Positions 17,912 through 25,008 of a stretch of DNA of 64,000 nt are shown here, piece after piece. The DNA comes from Paenibacillus sp. Soil766. GTDB lineage: Bacteria; Bacillota; Bacilli; Paenibacillales; NBRC-103111. Made by a program: the position numbers and the translations under genes. Location: positions 248,835 to 312,834 of the forward strand of contig NZ_LMSJ01000001.1 in NCBI RefSeq assembly GCF_001428105.1. Direction: 5' to 3'. Position 1 is the stretch's first letter, and every line of letters begins with the position of its first letter. The notes under the pieces are model-generated. The model was not told the origin of the DNA. It was given only the letters and a program-made list of their open reading frames with translations, and ran no database searches.

Positions 17912-20254
17912 TTACTCCATCAATAAGGTTTCGAGCTTATGTTCCCTACGGTAATGGTCAGGCGTCATGCCAACATGCTTTTTAAATAACACATAGAAAT
18001 AGTTGGTATTCTCAAAACCCACATTTTCGCCAATCTTCCTTGCAGGGTCATCTGTTTTCACTAATAGCTCCTTTGCTTTCTCCAAGCGGAGTGCCGTTAG
18101 ATATTCTGAAACAGAATGATTCATTTCCTCTTTGAATAGTCGTCTCATGTAATTGGTGGACAGACCCACGAATTGAGACATCTGATCAACCGAGAGATTA
18201 TAATCCAAATAGTTTTCCTTCATGTACTCCACCATGGCGGCAACGGTTTTACTATTTTTCGATTTGGATTCCTGATCACGAAGTCTTATGATAATTTGAC
18301 ATAGATTCATGTACCAAGCTTCCATTTGTTCTAATGTATCAAGGTGCAATAATTCTTGCTGGCGAGTATGAATCTCCAAGCTATGATCCGACTGTTCTAA
18401 GCTTGACATACTCTTGGCTACGCGGATTGTCATAATAAGCAGCTGGATAAGGGAATGAATAATCACATCATAGGTGAATGCCATCATTTCAGCAAAAAAT
18501 TCAGACGTATATTCCTTAAGGGCTTCCATATCTCCTGCTTTAAGACTGGTCATGATTTGCTTCTCCAACGCATCGGGATATTCATACTCTCTGAATTCCG
18601 CCCCTATCCGATCATCGAACGACAGGATGCTATTAGTTCCAAAGATTAAACGGTAAAGAACGGTTTGGTAAGCGCTATCCCTGGATTCACGCAGCTGTTC
18701 CATAGTGTGGGCAACGGGTCCAATCCCTATCGTAACGGTAAATTTCAATAAGCTTCTGATGTTTGTTTGTATGTCGGCAAATAGGCTTCTTAACACACTT
18801 ATATGCGCTTCTGCATCCCCATTGCCAATATTGAATACGAAATCTAAAGAATCGTAGCCATTCTCAATAACTTCCAATTTAAAGGTATTGCCGACAATCT
18901 CTTGACTGATATTCTGAATGGCAAATTTGAATAGCGATAAATCAACCATATCATATTTTATCGAGATCTCATGGAACCCGTCGATCTTGAGCACACAAAC
19001 TATAAAACGATCCCCTGCTGAACCGATCTGCAACTTCTCCATCGCTAACTTGACTTCCTGATTATTATTCACGGTGCCATTAAGAACCGATCTAAGAAGA
19101 CTTTGTCTGCGCACGGGTACCGATTGATTGAAGTCAGTTTGCAAGGTCTCGACTTTATCTTCCAATAACGAGAAAGACTTGTTTATCAAATCATATTCGT
19201 TCAGGCTGACCTTTTCTTTCGTCTCTGTTGTTGTTTTTATCCTAATCAGAAGATGAGAGATCGGGAAATATATAATTCTTGTAAAGAAGACCGATGTAAT
19301 CGTAATCAATAGAATACAAACCAAAGTTAGCGCAAGTATGAAGTTCTGCAACGTGTGAACTTTCCCTAACAGTTCATTTTTTTCCGAGAATACAACGAAA
19401 TTCCAACCTAGATTATCAGACTTCACATAAGAAATGCGATATGATTTTCCTTGGATCGCTTCATCCATCTCTCCTCGCATACTGTTAGAACGAACAATCG
19501 TGGAAAGGATCTCTTGGGTTGACACATCATCATAAGACCACCCCCTTGGTTCAGAAATAATATGGCCTTGATAGTTGATGATCATCATTTTGTTCGGTCT
19601 TTCATCGTTTCCTTTCAAAATTAGCGATTGAAGCACCTTTTGATCCAAGTTCAAAACCATGCTGTTCTGTTCTTTGCTTGAATTAATCCTTGTATAGACG
19701 ATCGAAATATAGTCCTGTTTGGTCATCTTATTCGCATCCGATGAAAAGGAAAGGGTCGCTGTTCGTGGAATAAACAATCCGTTCCTCGTCATATCCCCTT
19801 CTTTCAGAAAATCCGTCATGCCTTTATCAAAAAAATCATCAATCGTGCTAAATGCCTTGGCCGAATTGAAAACAATGCCAGCATGATAATTGTATACATA
19901 GATCGAAGACACTAATGGATTGGTGTTTTTAAATCCTCCTAATTGGCTGTTGATGTCGTAGATATCATTGGTACTAAATGTTGTCCCATTCAACGCTTTT
20001 GAGATATATTCATTATTCAGATAAAGCTGAGAATAATAGTTGTAGGTAAAAGTAAGTAAAATATCCGCCGTATTATAGGTTTGATTCATCATTCTTGATG
20101 AAGTTTCCACAATGTCCTCTGTCATATTTGACGAAACCCTTTTAAGCACCACATAAGAAAAGCAGCTAATAAATAAGAATCCGATCAACACATACGAAAG
20201 TATGATTTTAAACAACATATTTTTTTTCCGAAAAACAGTCATAACATTTTTCAT
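17912..20254 (-). CDS. Membrane-bound AraC-family regulator (sensor and DNA-binding in one protein)
   Basis: About 780 residues. Transmembrane helices near 12-36 and about 305-327 flank an extracellular dCACHE-like sensor region of roughly 270 residues. A HAMP-like segment and a middle domain follow. An AraC-type helix-turn-helix occupies about the last 105 residues, with LSVDQMSQFVGLSTNYMRRLF and VGFENTNYFYVLFKK. It probably senses an oligosaccharide outside the cell and activates the surrounding locus directly. The longest frame begins with TTG at 20269, but the GGGTGG there fits better as the ribosome site of ATG 20254. It lies between the two binding-protein genes; a terminator at 20380 separates it from the upstream one. 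Confidence 0.85.
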   Translation of the reverse strand: MKNVMTVFRKKNMLFKIILSYVLIGFLFISCFSYVVLKRVSSNMTEDIVETSSRMMNQTYNTADILLTFTYNYYSQLYLNNEYISKALNGTTFSTNDIYDINSQLGGFKNTNPLVSSIYVYNYHAGIVFNSAKAFSTIDDFFDKGMTDFLKEGDMTRNGLFIPRTATLSFSSDANKMTKQDYISIVYTRINSSKEQNSMVLNLDQKVLQSLILKGNDERPNKMMIINYQGHIISEPRGWSYDDVSTQEILSTIVRSNSMRGEMDEAIQGKSYRISYVKSDNLGWNFVVFSEKNELLGKVHTLQNFILALTLVCILLITITSVFFTRIIYFPISHLLIRIKTTTETKEKVSLNEYDLINKSFSLLEDKVETLQTDFNQSVPVRRQSLLRSVLNGTVNNNQEVKLAMEKLQIGSAGDRFIVCVLKIDGFHEISIKYDMVDLSLFKFAIQNISQEIVGNTFKLEVIENGYDSLDFVFNIGNGDAEAHISVLRSLFADIQTNIRSLLKFTVTIGIGPVAHTMEQLRESRDSAYQTVLYRLIFGTNSILSFDDRIGAEFREYEYPDALEKQIMTSLKAGDMEALKEYTSEFFAEMMAFTYDVIIHSLIQLLIMTIRVAKSMSSLEQSDHSLEIHTRQQELLHLDTLEQMEAWYMNLCQIIIRLRDQESKSKNSKTVAAMVEYMKENYLDYNLSVDQMSQFVGLSTNYMRRLFKEEMNHSVSEYLTALRLEKAKELLVKTDDPARKIGENVGFENTNYFYVLFKKHVGMTPDHYRREHKLETLLME

Positions 20255-20292
20255 GTTCACGCCACCCAACAGATGAATAGTTTTGTAATGTT

Positions 20293-20298
20293 ATTATA
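20293..20298 (-). promoter_or_regulatory. -10 box of the AraC regulator gene
   Basis: TATAAT on the minus strand lies about 38 bases before the ATG at 20254 and downstream of the terminator at 20380. No consensus -35 lies 17 bases upstream. Repeated CTGTTT motifs at 20331-20370 could be operator half-sites. Confidence 0.4.
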
Positions 20299-20379
20299 TC
20301 CTTAAACAACATCTTAGTGGAGTAAGATAGCTGTTTGAATATCAACAAACTGTTTAAATTCTGTTAAATGCCAATGAAA

Positions 20380-20413
20380 AATGCCTGCACAGACCTAAGT
20401 CTGCACAGGCATT
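20380..20413 (-). terminator. Rho-independent terminator after the first binding-protein gene
   Basis: Fifteen-base arms (20380-20394 and 20399-20413) pair with a 2x2 internal mismatch and a 4-base loop, followed on the minus strand by TTTTTCATT. It begins 8 bases after the stop codon at 20422. It separates the permease/binding-protein operon from the regulator gene. Confidence 0.75.
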
Positions 20414-20421
20414 GCCTTTAT

Positions 20422-22035
20422 TTACTTCTTTTGAGCGAGGAAGGTATTGATTTGATTCTTCAATTCTTCCTTAATTTTATCTACACCTGAAGCCTTCAAA
20501 TCCGCATTCATCTTCGACAAGTGTTCATTAACTTCGCCGAAGCCGGACAATAGAAACGGTAGATACTTCTGTATAACAGTGTTACATTTGGCAATCTCAT
20601 TTTTTACAGGCTCTTGATCAAATGTAAATCCTGCCAAAACATTTTTCTTGTACGATTCCGGCTTGAATTGATAATCATAATATTTTTGGAGTTGATCTGA
20701 CAATCCTGCAGGGATTCTGTTTAATGTCGGATTCCATGTCAATTGGTAACCTGGGAACATGTAATTTTTCGCTGGATCGACGCCATCCGGAAGCTTCCAT
20801 TGATTCGTACCTACGGACTGCCAGTTTGTACCTTCAATCCCGTACGTAAACAAATCATTGTTCTCTTGCTTGGAGAAGATCCAATCCAGGAATTCCATTG
20901 TTCTGTCAATTTTTTTGGAAGTAGCAGGTATAGCAAGGAAATTCCACGCTTTGCCATCTGTCGATTGCTTTCCAGGTGCCAATTCTTGATTGTTTTTAAA
21001 GATTGGCCAGAAACCAAGTTCTGCATTTGGTACTTTTGCCTTAATTCCAGCTTCCGTACCCTTGAAATTACTCAATGTTACGAATCCAGCAGCGTTTTGT
21101 TTCCCTGTTCCAGTTGTAGCCGTCAGTGTGTCTGCCGGGATAAATTTGTTAAACCGTTTCGCTTGATTAAACTGGTTCATCAGATAATCCAGACCGTATT
21201 TGGGATTAATTTTAGCCCAATCCGATGCCGGATCTCCATAAGCCGCTATACCCGCTACAGATTTTCCATCTTCTGCGATTTGGGTATAAATATAATTCGC
21301 TTTAGGATTACCACCGCCCGTAAATGGGAATACCTTTCCTTCCAACTGTTGAGCATTGATATCAGTAAATAATTTAAAGAAAGCCATATTTCCATAATTC
21401 GCAAATGGTACCATGTCTTTTTCGTTTTGGCTTACTTTGTCAAGGTAGTTATATAAATCGTCATAACTGCTGATTTCCTTCATGCTGTACTTCGTTAACA
21501 AATCCTTTCTGTAATATACGCCTTCCATATCCATAAACGCGTTTGTAATTGGAATGACAAAGGTTTTGCCAAAGATCTTGTTGTCATTGATATATTCAGG
21601 TGAGAATGCCTTTTGAAGTCCTGGATATTGAGGATTGTTAAAGTATTTGCTCAAATCTGCTAATGCGCCGTCTTTCGCGTTTTTATCCTTATCCCATGGG
21701 ACAAAGAGGTCGAAATCTTCTGCCGCTGTCAGCCATAATTGTTGCTTTGTGCCATAGTCCGCAGGCGGTGTCCATGTCAGATTCAATGTCGTATTCAATG
21801 TATCCTTCGTACGTTTCTCAAACTCTTTAATGGCGGGATCGACAGCGCGATAATGCGAGTTTTCAGCCCCGAACAGACGAACATTCAGCGTAACCGGATC
21901 CTTACTTTTTGCTGGTGAAGCACTTCCAGTAGTCGAAGCGCTTTCAGTCGGCTTACTATCTTCCTTGCTGCATCCAACGATTGAAGCAGCAAGCAGTGTT
22001 ACAGCAAGCGGTATTACAAAAAACTTTTTTTTCAT
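20422..22035 (-). CDS. Substrate-binding lipoprotein of an Lpl-type sugar importer (first of two)
   Basis: A 537-residue lipoprotein: MKKKFFVIP signal, lipobox ASIVGC, Ser/Thr-rich linker, then a family 1 extracellular binding-protein fold. It belongs with the two permeases directly upstream (52-base gap) and should deliver an oligosaccharide to them. A paralogue lies at 16223. The start ATG has AGGGAGG 7 bases upstream. A terminator follows 8 bases after the stop. No ATPase gene is present in this operon; Lpl-type importers commonly share an MsmX-like ATPase encoded elsewhere. The predicted ligand is a product of the neighbouring lyase and glycosidases. Confidence 0.9.
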   Translation of the reverse strand: MKKKFFVIPLAVTLLAASIVGCSKEDSKPTESASTTGSASPAKSKDPVTLNVRLFGAENSHYRAVDPAIKEFEKRTKDTLNTTLNLTWTPPADYGTKQQLWLTAAEDFDLFVPWDKDKNAKDGALADLSKYFNNPQYPGLQKAFSPEYINDNKIFGKTFVIPITNAFMDMEGVYYRKDLLTKYSMKEISSYDDLYNYLDKVSQNEKDMVPFANYGNMAFFKLFTDINAQQLEGKVFPFTGGGNPKANYIYTQIAEDGKSVAGIAAYGDPASDWAKINPKYGLDYLMNQFNQAKRFNKFIPADTLTATTGTGKQNAAGFVTLSNFKGTEAGIKAKVPNAELGFWPIFKNNQELAPGKQSTDGKAWNFLAIPATSKKIDRTMEFLDWIFSKQENNDLFTYGIEGTNWQSVGTNQWKLPDGVDPAKNYMFPGYQLTWNPTLNRIPAGLSDQLQKYYDYQFKPESYKKNVLAGFTFDQEPVKNEIAKCNTVIQKYLPFLLSGFGEVNEHLSKMNADLKASGVDKIKEELKNQINTFLAQKK

Positions 22036-22086
22036 GTTTTTTCCTCCCTAATAATCATATATCTATACTAAACCGCTATAGCGGGT

Positions 22087-22968
22087 CTAGCCCTTAACTG
22101 CGCCAACCACTAAACCTTTAACAAAGTACTTTTGTAGAAAAGGATAAATGAAAATGATTGGACCTACAGTGACTACAGCAGTAGCCATTTTTGCCGTATT
22201 GGTTGGTACAACATAATTAAGCGAAACGCCAGGCAATTCATTCACTTGATTCGCAAAGTCCACTTCTCTCAATACCTTCATGATCAGATATTGCAGAGAG
22301 TACAGTTCTTTATCGTTAATGAAAAGAGTGGCTGTAAACCATTCGTTCCAGAAACCGAGCCCATAAAACAATCCGATCGTTGCCAGTGCAGGCTTAGATA
22401 ACGGAAGGATGATTTTAAATAAAATATAGATGTCATTAGCTCCATCCATTTTGGCGGACTCAGCCAGTGAATCAGGGATTTGCTTGAAGAAATTTCTTAA
22501 CAGAAACATATTAAATGGGTTAACCAGCACCGGCAGGATATACACTAAAATATTGTCTGTTAAGTTTAAATACTTTGTTATCAATAGATAAGTTGGTATT
22601 AAACCTCCGTTGAACAGCATCGTAAAATACACGAAAAAAGCAATCTTGTTTCTGTGAGTAAATGTTTTTACAGAAAGGGCATAGGCCATAGCACTCGTAA
22701 GGATAAGACAGAGCACCGTACCCACAACGGTGAAAATGATGGTTGTCTTGTAAGCATTAAAAATCGCATTATCCTGAAATATGACCTTGTAGGCAAATAG
22801 AGATATTTCTTTTGGAATTAGAACGAAGCCGGTCATCTGTACCGCTTTTTCGTCAGATATGGAGCTTGATAGAATGAGAATAAAAGGTAAAATACAAAAT
22901 AAAGAAAATATCGTCATAAACAGATAAGAAACAATATCTATGCCTTTCCCCTCAAGGCTTTTATTCAT
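22087..22968 (-). CDS. Carbohydrate ABC permease, LplC/YtcP type
   Basis: A 293-residue inner-membrane protein with six predicted transmembrane helices. The MalG-class coupling motif appears as EsAKMDGANDIYILFKIILPLSKP, where EAA-loop residues contact the ATPase. It ends in FLQKYFVKGLVVGAVKG, the usual LplC tail. It forms a heterodimeric channel with the permease encoded just upstream. The longest frame starts at 23010 inside that gene; ATG 22968, with AAGGGA about 10 bases upstream, gives the normal length and a 16-base gap. Confidence 0.9.
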   Translation of the reverse strand: MNKSLEGKGIDIVSYLFMTIFSLFCILPFILILSSSISDEKAVQMTGFVLIPKEISLFAYKVIFQDNAIFNAYKTTIIFTVVGTVLCLILTSAMAYALSVKTFTHRNKIAFFVYFTMLFNGGLIPTYLLITKYLNLTDNILVYILPVLVNPFNMFLLRNFFKQIPDSLAESAKMDGANDIYILFKIILPLSKPALATIGLFYGLGFWNEWFTATLFINDKELYSLQYLIMKVLREVDFANQVNELPGVSLNYVVPTNTAKMATAVVTVGPIIFIYPFLQKYFVKGLVVGAVKG

Positions 22969-22984
22969 ATTTAACAATCCCTTC

Positions 22985-23965
22985 CTAGAAAATTGCAGAA
23001 TCCTGATCATATTTCTTTGCGAGCCAATTCGTTATAAATACAATTACTAAGCCGACAAACGATTGATAAAGTCCAATCGCGGTGGACATGCTGATATCAT
23101 TCATCTGCCTAAGCATTCTGAATACATAAGTGTCAATAACATCGGTCGTGTCATATAAGTTCGGGTTATCGCCTACGATGGCATAAATCATCCCTAAATC
23201 TCCGTGGAATATTCCGCCTATGCCGAATAAGGTCAAGAGTACCGCTGTTGTTCTGAGCTGCGGCAGCGTAATCTTGGTTATACACTGCAGGCGGCTGGCT
23301 CCATCCATTTTGGCGGCTTCATAAATTTCCTGGTCAATCCCTGCTATAGCCGCCAAATATACGACGGAGCCGAAACCTGCCGTTTTCCAAATTTTCAATA
23401 TGATCAGTATCCCGGTCCATAATGCAGGATTGGAATAAAAATTGATTTCTTGCCCTTCTTTCAAATAACCAACTGCTTTTAAAACCGTATTCACTAATCC
23501 TACATCCGTAGATAATAGGGCAAAGACAAACATGGAAACCAATGTCCAAGATATAAAATTAGGCAGAATGACAATAGATTGTGTCACTTTCTTGAAATAC
23601 TTGGAGCTGATTTCAGATAGAACAAGGGCAATAAAGATGGAAAAAAACAAACCAGTTACAAGAAATAAAACATTTAAATACACCGTGTTCCAGGTAACTG
23701 TCAGCCAATCTTTTGAAGTGAAGAAATACTCAAAATTTTTCAACCCAACAAATTTACTTTTGAAAATCCCTTTTACTACGTTGAAATTTTGAAAAGCTAC
23801 AATGATGCCTACCATCGGCAGGTACTTAAAAATCACAAAATACAAAATACCCGGCAGTACTAATAAGTACAAATAAAAATTTTGACTGATATCTGATAGG
23901 AATGTCTTTTTTTTCTTTTTTATTACTCTGCTGTCCGATTTGGTATTACTCAAAGCTGTTTGCAT
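22985..23965 (-). CDS. Carbohydrate ABC permease, LplB/YtrF-like type
   Basis: A 326-residue membrane protein with a lysine-rich N-terminus (VIKKKKK) and six predicted helices. The first part shows LPGILYFVIFKYLPMVGI and FVGLKNFEYFF, typical of LplB-type permeases. The coupling loop reads IYEAAKMDGASRLQCITKITLP. It is the first gene of the importer operon. The start ATG has AGGAGG 5 bases upstream. A conserved 95-bp element (24049-24143) lies in its leader region and probably carries its promoter. Confidence 0.9.
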   Translation of the reverse strand: MQTALSNTKSDSRVIKKKKKTFLSDISQNFYLYLLVLPGILYFVIFKYLPMVGIIVAFQNFNVVKGIFKSKFVGLKNFEYFFTSKDWLTVTWNTVYLNVLFLVTGLFFSIFIALVLSEISSKYFKKVTQSIVILPNFISWTLVSMFVFALLSTDVGLVNTVLKAVGYLKEGQEINFYSNPALWTGILIILKIWKTAGFGSVVYLAAIAGIDQEIYEAAKMDGASRLQCITKITLPQLRTTAVLLTLFGIGGIFHGDLGMIYAIVGDNPNLYDTTDVIDTYVFRMLRQMNDISMSTAIGLYQSFVGLVIVFITNWLAKKYDQDSAIF

Positions 23966-24048
23966 GATTATCCTCCTTATTCTGACTTCCTTGATGAGTT
24001 AACCGAAATTTCGATATGCTGCGATCGAGTCAGCCTCTCAGTTAAGCT

Positions 24049-24143
24049 GATAGGACTACTATCGCAAACTTTCGGATCAAGGAATAGTTTAAGAAGCTAC
24101 AAAATCAACGAATTTCAACCATTACTGCACTTCAAAAAGCTTC
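24049..24143 (-). promoter_or_regulatory. Conserved 95-bp control element, copy A
   Basis: This region before the permease operon aligns without gaps to copy B (16112-16206). The shared blocks are TTTG-AG, TTAAACTAT, and TG followed by GATAGTAGT and TATC. Similarity fades downstream of the TATC block. The two copies lie 8 kb apart in front of two separate transcription units of one locus, which points to co-regulation by one activator. Confidence 0.6.
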
Positions 24144-24217
24144 AAATTCAATAAATTTAGTGAAACTATCGTTATATGAACTATCTATGAGAGTAACCAA
24201 CAAGAACTTGATCCCAT

Positions 24218-24245
24218 AAAAAAAAGACCGCGGTTTAAGCGGACT
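24218..24245 (-). terminator. Rho-independent terminator after gene debris
   Basis: On the minus strand AGTCCGC (24245-24239) pairs with GCGGTCT (24231-24225), with one T/T mismatch and a 7-base loop, followed by eight T. The stop codon of the remnant frame at 24235 lies inside it. Its survival suggests that a real gene once ended here. Confidence 0.6.
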
Positions 24246-24501
24246 TCATTAGGACTGTCTCATATTCACTGTTGTTGAAGAAATGCTCTACTTCTCTATT
24301 CCCTCTAGATAAGCCAAAACCGATTGTCACAATCAAAGATCTCTTATTCAATTTCAGCATCATCACCTTCTCTCCATTTGAAGTATCTTCCCACACTGAG
24401 AGAAAGAATAATGCATGTGCTTCTAAAGCAAAAAAATAGAACCTCACATCTTTCCAGCGCTTGTAGAACCAACGGCTTACGCTGTTTTCACCATAATCCA
24501 C
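24235..24501 (-). pseudogene. Possible gene remnant, weakly like a regulator middle domain
   Basis: An 88-codon frame on the minus strand that ends in a terminator. I do not recognise it with confidence. LIVTIGFGLSRGNREVEHFF vaguely recalls the TIGIG segment of GGDEF-like middle domains in CdaR, PucR and YesN-type regulators, and the preceding ALFFLSVWEDTS could be the strand before it. It has no convincing ribosome site and overlaps the broken ATPase by 14 bases. Best read as the tail of a decayed gene; it could also be a chance frame. Confidence 0.25.
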
Positions 24502-24890
24502 GATAAATCAGCGGCAACTCCACATTCTCATTGGATTGATCAAAGTGATCGAATCCTTCTCCCCTAACAACCTCGTGAATAACAATGATTTGATAGCTCA
24601 TCCCAAGAACTTCTGGAAGCTCTGATAATATCATGATAATCGCCTTCCCTGTTTGCGCGATGCGGGACATTAGCTTATGAATTACTGATTGGCACCTACG
24701 TCAACGCCCCGTGTTGGTTCATCCAGGATAAGAATGTCTGAATTATTCAACAACCACGGTGCAAGCAATACTCTCGCTGGTTACCACCGCTCAGATTTAT
24801 AATTAATTGATCTAGGCTTGGTGTTTTGATTCGGAAGAAGTGCTCCTGAAATTTTGCGGTCTTCTGTCAACAATCCGACGTGTTTGATCA
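24488..24890 (-). pseudogene. Degraded sugar ABC ATPase, RbsA/MglA/XylG type (C-terminal half)
   Basis: Reading the minus strand across frames gives, in the correct order, VGLLTEDRK, then [16 protein letters not shown] (ABC signature), then [22 protein letters not shown] (Walker B and D-loop region), then IIMILSELPEVLGMS and IIVIHE. That is the second ATPase domain of a ribose/galactose-type transporter ATPase. About 30 residues after TEDRK are missing, a frameshift follows LSGGNQ, another lies after VDVGAN, and the first domain is absent. It therefore cannot be functional. It is of a different transporter class from the Lpl-type importers around it. Confidence 0.8.
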
Positions 24891-24907
24891 ATTTGTTGGA
24901 TAAACAA

Positions 24908-24945
24908 CCAACCACCGAGCTTTGAACGATTAATTCGGTGGTTGG
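24908..24945 (-). terminator. Hairpin terminator after the esterase-lyase gene
   Basis: A perfect 11-base inverted repeat (CCAACCACCGA at 24908-24918, its complement at 24935-24945, 16-base loop) lies 63 bases past the stop at 25009. On the minus strand it is followed by TTGTTTATCC, a weak T-rich tract. It is the likely end of the transcript. Confidence 0.55.
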
Positions 24946-25008
24946 CTGAATATATTCCTGGACTTCCAGTTTAAAGTGAGCACAATTATCAGGATTTTAT
25001 TTGAGATA

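Noticed and set aside
22072-22083. Palindrome CCGCTATAGCGG between permease and binding-protein genes
   Set aside because: Too short to form a stable hairpin with a proper loop and without a T-tract; may be a minor mRNA feature but cannot be supported.
24001-24050. CGAAATTTCG and nearby dyads before the permease operon
   Set aside because: Short palindromes of this kind are expected by chance; not shared with the other copy of the conserved element.
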